From contig JANYJY010000069.1 of the NCBI GenBank assembly GCA_025358295.1, positions 62,001 through 126,000 on the forward strand: a stretch of 64,000 nucleotides of DNA, written 5' to 3'. Source of the stretch: Gammaproteobacteria bacterium (lineage in GTDB: Bacteria; Pseudomonadota; Gammaproteobacteria; Steroidobacterales; Steroidobacteraceae). Each line of letters starts with the position of its first letter. Position 1 is the first letter of the stretch. The notes below the pieces were generated by a model. That model saw only the letters and a list, made by a program, of their open reading frames with translations. It ran no database searches and was not told the origin of the DNA. The position numbers and the translations under genes are program-made. This document shows, one piece after another, positions 1 through 7,429 of the stretch.

Positions 1-486
1 AATACGGTCAAGGGCTACGCCGCACAGGAGAGCTCGGTGTTGTTGGGCGTGACCGAGGCGCGCGCCAAGGTCGGCTCGATTCAAGCGACTCCAGAGCTGG
101 TCAATGATCCGGCAGCCTTTGCCAAGTTTCAAGCCGCTCAAGGTGAGCTGTCGAGCGCCCTGTCGCGCCTCTTGGTGGTTACCGAGAACTATCCGCAATT
201 GAAGTCCGACCAGAATTTCCGCGACCTGCAGGCACAGCTCGAAGGCACGGAAAATCGCATTACCGTGGCGCGCAACCGCTACATTCAGGCGGTGCAGAAC
301 TACAATGTGACGGTGCGACAATTCCCAGGCAACTTGACCGCCATGATCTTCGGCTACAAGGCCAAGCCCAACTTCGCGGTGGAGAACGAGGCGGTGATTT
401 CCAAGCCGCCGTCGGTGGATTTCAACGGCCCGGCGACTAAAGGCCCCGATGTACCACCCGCGCAGACTCCCGCTCCTGCGCACTAG
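1..486 (+). CDS. lemA: LemA family protein, 5' end outside window
   Basis: The reading frame is open from base 1 and ends at a TAG, giving the last 161 residues of a LemA-family protein. The segment VKGYAA followed by VTEARAKVG, and the later run of long helices with ENYPQL, LEGTENRI and ARNRYI, are typical of the LemA four-helix core. The tail is Pro-rich. LemA proteins are small membrane-anchored proteins with the bulk exposed outside the cytoplasm; their biochemical role is not settled. The last 38 bases overlap the following TPM-domain gene, and LemA-TPM neighbours are common in bacteria, so the two probably act together. The N-terminal membrane anchor lies upstream of the window. Confidence 0.9.
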   Translation, partial: NTVKGYAAQESSVLLGVTEARAKVGSIQATPELVNDPAAFAKFQAAQGELSSALSRLLVVTENYPQLKSDQNFRDLQAQLEGTENRITVARNRYIQAVQNYNVTVRQFPGNLTAMIFGYKAKPNFAVENEAVISKPPSVDFNGPATKGPDVPPAQTPAPAH

Positions 487-1333
487 CGGAGGAGTAGGGC
501 TGGCCCTGCTGCTTGCCGCGCTGCTGGTTCGCGCGGAGGTGGCGGTGCCCACTCTGACGGCGCGAGTCACGGATCTCACCGGGACGCTGTCCGGTGAAGC
601 GGTTACGCGCATTGAGTCCAAGTTGGCGACGCTGCAAGCCAATAAGGGCAGCCAGATCGCGGTGCTTATCCTGCCAACCACCCAGCCCGAAGAGATCGAG
701 CAGTTTGGTATCCGCGTCATGGATGCGTGGAAAGTGGGCCGCAAAGGGGTCGACGACGGCGCCATCCTGATCGTGGCCAAAAACGACCGGCGGGTCCGCA
801 TCGAAGTGGGCTACGGCTTGGAGGGCGCGCTGCCGGATGCGACCGCCAACCGCATCATCGAGGAAACCATCGCTCCGCATTTCAAATTGGGCGATTTTGA
901 CGGTGGGATAGAGGCCGGCGTGGATCAAATGATCGCGGTGGTCAACGGCGAACCGCTGCCTCAGCCCGACAAGAAGTGGGAACACCGCGGGGGCCTGGGC
1001 AATCTGTTGCCGCTGCTGCTGGTCGTGGTGTTCGTCGCGAGCGGGGTATTGCGCGCTCTATTCGGTCGATTATTTGGCTCGGTGGCCACCGGGGGGCTGG
1101 CCGGCGGGCTCGCCTGGCTGTTCAGCCACTTCCTGCCCATTGGCTTGGGTGCGGGTGTCATTGCTTTCCTGTTCGCCATGCTGGCTGGATCCGGTTCTCG
1201 CGGTTGGACGGCCGGGGGCGGCTGGGGCGGCGGCGGCCTGGGCGGGGGTTTTGGCGGTGGCGGCTTCGGCGGTGGTGGATTTAGCGGCGGTGGGGGCGGC
1301 GGCGGGGGCGGCGGCGCCTCGGGGAGCTGGTGA
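449..1333 (+). CDS. YgcG-like TPM-domain membrane protein with Gly-rich tail
   Basis: 294 residues. The N-terminus has a signal peptide (hydrophobic residues about 15-27). A TPM domain follows (about 35-165), recognisable from DLTGTLS, the GSQIAVLILPTT strand, DDGAILIVAKNDRRVRIEVG and GLEGALPDA. Two hydrophobic segments (about 184-203 and 214-246) precede a tail from about residue 252 that is almost only Gly with Phe/Trp and ends GGGGASGSW. TPM domains occur in exported proteins linked to photosystem assembly in plants and to unknown envelope functions in bacteria; a phosphatase activity has been proposed for some. The start overlaps the end of lemA, consistent with translational coupling. 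The role is known only at family level. Confidence 0.88.
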   Translation: MYHPRRLPLLRTSGGVGLALLLAALLVRAEVAVPTLTARVTDLTGTLSGEAVTRIESKLATLQANKGSQIAVLILPTTQPEEIEQFGIRVMDAWKVGRKGVDDGAILIVAKNDRRVRIEVGYGLEGALPDATANRIIEETIAPHFKLGDFDGGIEAGVDQMIAVVNGEPLPQPDKKWEHRGGLGNLLPLLLVVVFVASGVLRALFGRLFGSVATGGLAGGLAWLFSHFLPIGLGAGVIAFLFAMLAGSGSRGWTAGGGWGGGGLGGGFGGGGFGGGGFSGGGGGGGGGGASGSW

Positions 1334-1842
1334 TGCAGCTTGGGCGTCTCATTCGGCATGCCACGGCCACGCACTGGCGCACCCGCATGTTGTTTCCGAG
1401 CGCGACTCTGGATGCGATCGAGCAGGCCATTGCCGCCGTCGAACGCAGCCACGCGGGGGAAATACGCTTTGCCATCGAGACATCGCTGGCGCCTGCGCAG
1501 GTCCTGAACGGCGTGGCCCCGCGCACCCGCGCATGGGATGTCTTTGCGCATCTGCGCGTCTGGGACACCGAGCTTAATAACGGCGTGCTGATCTATGTAC
1601 AGCTCGCAGATCGCCACGTTGAAATCGCGGCGGACCGTGGTTTCGATGGCCGTGTCAGTCCCGCCGAATGGGAGGCGGTGTGCCGCCTCATGGAAGAGCA
1701 TTTCCGGGCCGGACGCTTCAAGGAAGGTTCGATTGCCGGCGTGGAGGCCATCGGGAACCTGCTGGCCCGCCATTTCCCGCCGAGTTCAGGCCCGGCGTCG
1801 CCATCGCGCAACCAATTGCCTGATCGCCCGACTTTGCTGTAG
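1333..1842 (+). CDS. Second TPM-domain protein, without signal peptide or tail
   Basis: 169 residues from ATG 1333, which overlaps the TGA of the preceding gene; a GTG at 1330 is also possible. The sequence has the TPM pattern SHAGEIRFAIE, NNGVLIYVQLADRHVEIAADRG, then EHFRAGRF and GVEAIGNLL, so it is a shorter paralogue of the upstream protein. It lacks a clear signal peptide, transmembrane segment or Gly-rich tail, so it may be cytoplasmic or work as a soluble partner. LemA plus two TPM proteins (one long, one short) is a recurrent bacterial arrangement. No catalytic function can be assigned from sequence. Confidence 0.85.
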   Translation: MQLGRLIRHATATHWRTRMLFPSATLDAIEQAIAAVERSHAGEIRFAIETSLAPAQVLNGVAPRTRAWDVFAHLRVWDTELNNGVLIYVQLADRHVEIAADRGFDGRVSPAEWEAVCRLMEEHFRAGRFKEGSIAGVEAIGNLLARHFPPSSGPASPSRNQLPDRPTLL

Positions 1843-1851
1843 ATAGTGCGG

Positions 1852-3030
1852 ATGAAGATCGTAAGATTGGCCGTTTGCGCCGGCGGGTTGGCTTTGGGCG
1901 CCTGCTCGTTGTTTCGTCCCACGCCCGTGGCGCCGCCGCCGGTCGTGCAGGCGCCGCCGCCGGCCCCTGTGTTGCCCAAACCGGTGGCTACCCACCGTTC
2001 CGAGGTCGCGCCCAACAACGACATCGTGGGCTATGTGCAAAAGACCACCATCGGCAAAGAAGACACTCTGCCCGATATCGCACGGCGATTCGATGTGGGA
2101 TATGAGGAAATGGTGACGGCGAATCCGGGCATCGACCCGTGGCTGCCGGGAGTCGGGCGCGAGGTGGTCGTGCCGACGCAATTCATTCTGCCTGCGGCTC
2201 CGCACGAGGGTGTGGTGGTGAACGTGGCCGCCATGCGCATTTTCTACTATCCCCCGCATAAAAAGGGCGAGCCGCAGATCGTTTACACTCATCCCATCGG
2301 CATCGGCAAGGTGGGTTGGAAGACTCCGGAAGGCAGCACCAAGATTGTCAGCCGCCAAAAAGATCCCGTTTGGGTGGTGCCGAAGTCGGTGCGCGATGAG
2401 CACGCCGAGGACGGCGAGAAATTGCCCGCACAGGTGCCTGCGGGGCCGGACAATCCGCTGGGCCAATATATGTTCCGGTTGGGGTGGCCCAGCTATTTGA
2501 TTCACGGCACCAACAAGCCCTACGGCGTGGGCATGCGTTCGAGCCACGGCTGCATGCGCCTTTACCCTGAGGACATCGCCGTGTTTTTCGACTTGATTCC
2601 CATCGGCACCAAAGTGACGGTGGTCAATCAGCCGTATTTGTTCGGCTGGCGCGACGGCACGCTATACCTGCAGGCGTACAGCGTGATGGAAGACGACTCG
2701 CGCGATTGGAGCAAGAAGCGCAAGCAACTGCTCGCCAAGCTGCTCAATCCAAAACTGCAGAAGCATATCGCTGAGCACGACAATGAAATCAATTGGCAGC
2801 GGGTTGGCGATCTGGCCCACGCACCGCGCGCCGTACCGGTGCCCGTCACAGGAACCCTCGGCGGCATCGATGAGGTGATCGACAAATCCTTGCTGGTCGA
2901 TAATGCCTTGCCGGAAGGCTCGAACTGGGACGGCAAGTCGGGGCTGTTGGTCGATGAAAAGACGTTCAAGGAATTAGTAGGCGGACGAGCCGAAGCGCCG
3001 GCGGTGCAGCCTCAAGCCGCCGCCAACTAA
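1852..3030 (+). CDS. L,D-transpeptidase lipoprotein with LysM-like domain
   Basis: 392 residues from ATG 1852; an in-frame GTG at 1846 would add two residues. The lipobox LALGAC places the lipidated Cys at residue 18, and a Pro-rich linker follows. Residues about 62-112 are LysM-like (DTLPDIARRF, NPGIDPWLPG). The YkuD catalytic domain spans about 120-258 with the signature HGTNKPYGVGMRSSHGCMRL, catalytic Cys about 234. The C-terminal 130 residues are an extension as in the ErfK/YbiS/YcfS/YnhG group. These periplasmic enzymes attach lipoproteins to peptidoglycan or form 3-3 crosslinks; which reaction applies cannot be decided here. The stop overlaps the next gene's start. Confidence 0.9.
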   Translation: MKIVRLAVCAGGLALGACSLFRPTPVAPPPVVQAPPPAPVLPKPVATHRSEVAPNNDIVGYVQKTTIGKEDTLPDIARRFDVGYEEMVTANPGIDPWLPGVGREVVVPTQFILPAAPHEGVVVNVAAMRIFYYPPHKKGEPQIVYTHPIGIGKVGWKTPEGSTKIVSRQKDPVWVVPKSVRDEHAEDGEKLPAQVPAGPDNPLGQYMFRLGWPSYLIHGTNKPYGVGMRSSHGCMRLYPEDIAVFFDLIPIGTKVTVVNQPYLFGWRDGTLYLQAYSVMEDDSRDWSKKRKQLLAKLLNPKLQKHIAEHDNEINWQRVGDLAHAPRAVPVPVTGTLGGIDEVIDKSLLVDNALPEGSNWDGKSGLLVDEKTFKELVGGRAEAPAVQPQAAAN

Positions 3031-4976
3031 TGACCATGTGCGTGCGTCGTGTTTGTCTTGCGGGCCTGGCGCTCGCGTCGGTAATGCCGGCCGCCGGCGC
3101 TGATCTGTCGCCTATTCAATCCGGCCTCGATTACCATTCCTTCGCCAATGTGGATCAATTCCGGGCCACGCACCTGGAATTGGATCTGCGCGTCGACCTC
3201 GATGACAAAAACATCAGCGGCACTGTGTTCTTGGATTTGAAGCGACTCGATCCGCGCGCCACGCAACTGATTCTCGACACCAAGAATCTGATGATCTATG
3301 GCGTCAGTCAAAAGGCCACGGACGTGCTGGGTGCGACCGCCAAAAGTCAAACGGTGTGGGTCAGCCGGCCCTTTCACCTCGACAAGCCGGACCCCATCTT
3401 GGGCAGCGCCTTGGTCATCGACCTGCCGCCGACCCGCAAGACCGTTGAGTCCATACGGATCGACTATGAAACCGTGGCGCCAGCCAACGATGCGGCCGGC
3501 GGCGGCGCATTGCAGTGGCTGGGGGCAAAACAAACGGCGGGTCGCCACAGGCCCTTTATGTATTCGCAGTCGGAGCCCATCGGTGCGCGGACCTGGATCC
3601 CGCTGCAGGACACGCCGCAGGTGCGCGTCACCTACAAGGCCCTGATTCGTACGCCTTCCGACGTGATGGCGGTGATGAGCGCCGAGAACGATCCGAAAGC
3701 GAAGCGCAACGGCGAATATTCCTTTTCCATGCCCCAGGCAATTCCGTCCTACTTGATTGCCCTGGCGGTAGGGGATCTTCAGTTCAAGGAGACTGGGCCG
3801 CGTACCGGCGTGTATGCAGAAAAATCCTTGGTGAAGGCTGCGGCCAAGGAATTCGCGGACACCGAATCGATGATCGCGGTCAGCGAGAAACTGTTTGGGC
3901 CCTATCGTTGGACGCGTTACGACATCCTGGTGCTGCCGCCGAGTTTTCCGGAAGGCGGCATGGAGAATCCGCGCCTGTCGTTCGTCACCCCCACGCTGAT
4001 CGCGGGCGACAAGAGTCTGGTGTCGGTGATTGCGCATGAATTGGCGCACTCCTGGTCGGGGAATCTGGTCAATAATGCGACCTGGCGCGACCTTTGGCTG
4101 AACGAGGGCTTTACCGACTATTTGGAGAGCCGCATCATGACTGCGGTCTACGGCAGTGAACGCGCATCCATGGAAGCCGTGCTCGGCCTGCAGGCCCTGC
4201 GAGCGGAGCTGGCCAAGTTGGATCCACGCGACCAGGTACTGGCCATCGACTTGCGGGACCGTGATCCGAGCCTCGTCTTCAGCTCCGTGCCCTACGAGAA
4301 GGGTCGGCTGTTCCTAAGCTACCTGGAAGCAAAGTTCGGGCGCGATCGATTCGACGCTTTCTTGCGCGGCTATTTCGATCATTTCGCATTCCAAAGCATC
4401 ACCACCGAGCAATTCAACCAATACCTGGGCGAGCATCTTCTCGATCAGTTCCCCGGCATCGTGAGCAGTGCACAAGTGCTCGCCTGGGAAAATGCTCCGG
4501 GCATTCCGGCCGATGCCGTCGTGCCGGTGTCGAGCGCCTTCCAGCCGGTGGACGATGCACGAACGGCGTGGCTCGCCGGCAAACTGCAGCCGAAGCAATT
4601 CGGGCTTGACTGGGTTACACAGCAATGGCTGTATTTTTTGAATAACATGCCCACCACGCTAAGCGCCGAGCAACTCGCGCGTCTGGATCAAGCTTATGAC
4701 TTCACGAAGAGTCAGAATGCGGAAATCGAACACAGTTGGCTCAAGCTCGTGATCGCCAATAACTATCAGCCGAGCTACGCTCGTCTCGAGGAATACCTCA
4801 AAATCATCGGCCGCCGTAAATTGATCACGCCGCTGTATGCCGATCTGATGAAAACCCCGTCTGGCAGCGTATTCGCGAAGCGGGTGTACGCCAAGGCGCG
4901 CCCCGGGTATCACCCCGAGACCGCGACGGCGATCGATGCCATCGTCAATCCTGTAGCTGCGGAAGATATAGAATGA
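3030..4976 (+). CDS. Exported M1-family metallo-aminopeptidase, LTA4H-like
   Basis: 648 residues with a signal peptide (cleavage near residue 24, AAGA-D). The zinc site is HELAH at residues 336-340 with the third ligand E359 in NEGFTDY, the HExxH-18-E pattern of gluzincin family M1. The exopeptidase motif GGMEN is at 309-313. The C-terminal helical region (about 510-640) resembles the leukotriene A4 hydrolase C-terminal domain. It probably removes N-terminal residues from peptides in the periplasm or outside the cell. ATG 3030 overlaps the TAA of the transpeptidase gene, and the stop overlaps the start of the next micro-ORF (ATGA), so the cluster appears to be one transcript. Confidence 0.92.
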   Translation: MTMCVRRVCLAGLALASVMPAAGADLSPIQSGLDYHSFANVDQFRATHLELDLRVDLDDKNISGTVFLDLKRLDPRATQLILDTKNLMIYGVSQKATDVLGATAKSQTVWVSRPFHLDKPDPILGSALVIDLPPTRKTVESIRIDYETVAPANDAAGGGALQWLGAKQTAGRHRPFMYSQSEPIGARTWIPLQDTPQVRVTYKALIRTPSDVMAVMSAENDPKAKRNGEYSFSMPQAIPSYLIALAVGDLQFKETGPRTGVYAEKSLVKAAAKEFADTESMIAVSEKLFGPYRWTRYDILVLPPSFPEGGMENPRLSFVTPTLIAGDKSLVSVIAHELAHSWSGNLVNNATWRDLWLNEGFTDYLESRIMTAVYGSERASMEAVLGLQALRAELAKLDPRDQVLAIDLRDRDPSLVFSSVPYEKGRLFLSYLEAKFGRDRFDAFLRGYFDHFAFQSITTEQFNQYLGEHLLDQFPGIVSSAQVLAWENAPGIPADAVVPVSSAFQPVDDARTAWLAGKLQPKQFGLDWVTQQWLYFLNNMPTTLSAEQLARLDQAYDFTKSQNAEIEHSWLKLVIANNYQPSYARLEEYLKIIGRRKLITPLYADLMKTPSGSVFAKRVYAKARPGYHPETATAIDAIVNPVAAEDIE

Positions 4977-5116
4977 TCAGTGAGTGGATGAAAGTGATGC
5001 TCGAGGAAATCGCGCGCAAGAAGGCCGAGGCGGAACAAGCCCGCGGCGAGGATAAGGCGCGCCACGATGAGCGGAGCGCTGAGCCGCGACCCGGCAACGA
5101 CCGCGCGCGCGGATGA
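4973..5116 (+). CDS. 47-residue charged micro-ORF between peptidase and rhomboid
   Basis: ATG 4973 overlaps the TGA of the M1 peptidase gene (ATGA), and its own TGA overlaps the ATG of the rhomboid gene (ATGA again). GGAAG lies seven bases upstream of the start as a plausible ribosome binding site. The product begins MISEWMKVMLEEIARKK and then becomes very rich in Lys, Arg, Glu and Ala: an amphipathic helix followed by a polar tail, with no signal peptide. I do not recognise a family. The double stop-start overlap with an SD argues that it is translated, if only to couple the two flanking protease genes. Confidence 0.55.
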   Translation: MISEWMKVMLEEIARKKAEAEQARGEDKARHDERSAEPRPGNDRARG

Positions 5117-5796
5117 TCCCGCTCAAGGACAACTTACCTTCTGCAATCAAACCCGTGGTCACGATCTCCCTGATCGTGGTCTGCAGTTGCATTTTTCTCT
5201 GGCAAAAATCCTTGGATGTCACGGCGAGTCGTCACGCCGTGGCCGCATTGGGAGCCGTTCCGGCCGTGCTGTTGACGGATGCGCGATTGCCGGCGGACTT
5301 GCAGTGGATTCCGCGCTTTGCCTCGCCATTCACTTCCATGTTCCTGCACGGCGGTTGGATGCATCTGCTGGGCAATATGCTGTTCTTGTGCATCTACGGC
5401 GATAACGTCGAGGACGCCATGGGTCATGCACGGTATTGCGTGTTTTATTTTCTCTGCGGCATTGCGGCCGTCTTTGCTCAGGCACTGTCGGATCCCAGTT
5501 CCGCCTTTCCCATCATCGGCGCCAGCGGCGCGATTTCAGGAGTGCTGGGCGCCTACCTGTTGTTGTTTCCGCGCGCACGGGTGTTGACTCTGGTCCTGCT
5601 GCCGTTTTTCTTCACCACGCTGCGCATGCCTGCCATGCTGTTGCTGTTGCTGTGGTTTGCAGTGCAGCTACTCAGCGATCTTGCCGTACCCGACGGCGGC
5701 GCGAGCGTCGCTTTTCGCGCGCATATCGGCGGTTTTTTGACCGGCATGCTGCTCGTTCCCTTCCTCAAGCGACGCGACGTCGCGCTGTTTGCGTGA
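5113..5796 (+). CDS. Rhomboid family intramembrane serine protease
   Basis: 227 residues, about six transmembrane helices. HGGWMHLLGN at 79-88 is the L1/TM2 signature with the oxyanion Asn; GASG at 137-140 carries catalytic Ser139; His204 in AHIGG completes the Ser-His dyad. The size matches compact bacterial rhomboids. It cleaves transmembrane segments of membrane proteins within the inner membrane; the substrate is unknown. It closes the run lemA-TPM-TPM-L,D-transpeptidase-M1 peptidase-micro-ORF, so an envelope quality-control or maturation role is reasonable inference. Confidence 0.92.
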   Translation: MIPLKDNLPSAIKPVVTISLIVVCSCIFLWQKSLDVTASRHAVAALGAVPAVLLTDARLPADLQWIPRFASPFTSMFLHGGWMHLLGNMLFLCIYGDNVEDAMGHARYCVFYFLCGIAAVFAQALSDPSSAFPIIGASGAISGVLGAYLLLFPRARVLTLVLLPFFFTTLRMPAMLLLLLWFAVQLLSDLAVPDGGASVAFRAHIGGFLTGMLLVPFLKRRDVALFA

Positions 5797-5831
5797 TAAA
5801 GTCGGCAGCTTGCGCCTGAGAGAAAAACAAT

Positions 5832-7427
5832 TTGGTGACCTCCGCTAATTTAGGTATCCAGGTCGAGGAAGAGCGCGGACCTGATCAAATTATCACGCGC
5901 CTCGGTACGGCGCGCACTGCGTTCGTCGGACGCACTCTGCGCGGGCCGGTCAACCGACCGGTCCTCATCAGCAGTTTCACGCAATTCCAGCACGTGTTCG
6001 GCGGACTCTGGCAGCCCAGTCCCTTGGGCTATGCCGTCGAGCAATTCTTTGACAACGGCGGCCGCGAGGCGCTCATCGTGCGCGTGGTCAACGGCGCGCA
6101 AACGGCGACTCTGACGCTGGCCGCGGGCGGTTCGGCGCTGCGCTTGCGCGCGGTGCGGCCCGGCACGCGGGAATTTCTGCGCGCCAGCGTCGATTACGAC
6201 AATATCTCCGATGAGGACTGCGGAGACTTCAATCTCACGGTGCAGCGCGTGCGCACCCAGGGTACAGCGCAAGTCGAAGATCAGGAGATCTTCCATAATC
6301 TGTCGGTGACGCCGGGCTCCGCCCGCTACCTACCGCACGCGATCTGCGATTCGGAAATGATTCGACTGGCCGGCGACATTCCGGCGCAGCGGCCGGATCG
6401 AACCTTGGATGCAGTCAGCGGCTTGTCCCACGGCTACGTCAATTCGAATTCGGATGGCGACGACGGCGCGCCGCTCACCGACTATGACATCATCGGCAGT
6501 GAAGCCGAGCGCACCGGCCTGTTTGCGCTGGCCTCCGCGGACTATTTCAATTTCCTGTGCATACCGCCGCTCTCGCGGGAGCAGGACCTGGGCCCGAGCA
6601 CGCTGTTGGTGGGCGAGCGCTATTGCAAGGAACGGCGGGCTCTGATGATCGTGGACCCGCCGTCGACCTGGCATACGGCCGACGATGCTCTTCGCGGCAT
6701 GCGGGATTGGAATTTCTGCAATGAAAATGCCGTGATGTATTTTCCTCGTGTGCTGGCGCACGACAAGTTGCGGGGCCATTTCGAGGCGTTCGCTCCTTGC
6801 GGCGCGGTGGCCGGCATGCTGGCGCGCTGCGACGAGGCATCTCCGGTCTGGGTTCCGGCGAAGAACGACGATGCCGTGTTGCGTCCGGGGTGCCGGCCCG
6901 CGTGCCTGGTGACCGAGGATCGGCGCTTGCGTCTCGCGGCCGTAGGAGTCAACACCTTATTAGCGGTGCGATCCGCGGTGCGAATGGGCGTGGAGGCGCG
7001 GACGCTCGCCGCAGGCACGGCCAGCAATGCCGCCTGGCGCTCTCTGGCGGCGCGGCGTTTTGCCCTGTTTATTGTCAACAGCATCGAGAGAGGCACTCGC
7101 TGGGTGGCTCTGGCGCAGCCGCATGTGGAGGTCGCGGACATGGTGGCGGCCCAGGTTCGTTCTTTCCTTGAGGCATTGCACGAGGACCAAGCCTTCGGCC
7201 AGAGGCGGATGCAAGATTCCTATTTCGTGATCTGCGAGCAGCGCGCAGATTTTCGTCTGGTGATCGGCTTTAGTGTGGGGGTTTATTCCGGATTTCACAG
7301 CTATCGTATCGTGCATTCGATATCGGGCAGCAAGGTGCTGCCGGTAAGCCTGAACCGCCTGAATTCCGCGAGCTTCAGCCCTGCAGAACTCGAATGGGTG
7401 GACAGGCTCGCCCAGAGGCTCAACTAG
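5832..7427 (+). CDS. Orphan contractile tail-sheath protein (FI-type)
   Basis: 531 residues from TTG 5832 (530 from GTG 5835), with GAGAG about 10 bases upstream. The N-terminal segment is typical of tail sheath subunits: GIQVEEERGPDQIITRLGT, then TAFVGRTLRGPVNRPV, FTQFQHVFGG and AVEQFFDNGGREALIVRVVN. The middle has DGAPLTDYDIIG and LFALASADYFNFLCIPP. The C-terminal domain has RRFALFIVNSIERGTRW and FLEALHEDQAFG. This is the sheath of phage tails and extracellular contractile injection systems, which contracts to drive an inner tube. No tube, baseplate, spike, ATPase or cap gene flanks it; the neighbours are a rhomboid and a patatin. It may be a relic, a component used with genes elsewhere, or a repurposed sheath. 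The frame is intact with no internal stop. Confidence 0.87.
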   Translation: MVTSANLGIQVEEERGPDQIITRLGTARTAFVGRTLRGPVNRPVLISSFTQFQHVFGGLWQPSPLGYAVEQFFDNGGREALIVRVVNGAQTATLTLAAGGSALRLRAVRPGTREFLRASVDYDNISDEDCGDFNLTVQRVRTQGTAQVEDQEIFHNLSVTPGSARYLPHAICDSEMIRLAGDIPAQRPDRTLDAVSGLSHGYVNSNSDGDDGAPLTDYDIIGSEAERTGLFALASADYFNFLCIPPLSREQDLGPSTLLVGERYCKERRALMIVDPPSTWHTADDALRGMRDWNFCNENAVMYFPRVLAHDKLRGHFEAFAPCGAVAGMLARCDEASPVWVPAKNDDAVLRPGCRPACLVTEDRRLRLAAVGVNTLLAVRSAVRMGVEARTLAAGTASNAAWRSLAARRFALFIVNSIERGTRWVALAQPHVEVADMVAAQVRSFLEALHEDQAFGQRRMQDSYFVICEQRADFRLVIGFSVGVYSGFHSYRIVHSISGSKVLPVSLNRLNSASFSPAELEWVDRLAQRLN

Positions 7428-7429
7428 CC

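Noticed and set aside
961..1773. Proline-rich open frame antisense to the YgcG-like gene
   Set aside because: Its poly-Pro run is the reverse complement of the GGC/GGT Gly-rich tail; it has no independent support.
5832..7427. Prophage or tailocin region
   Set aside because: Only a sheath gene is present; no integrase, capsid, tube, baseplate, lysis or attachment-site sequence was found nearby, so a phage region is not called.
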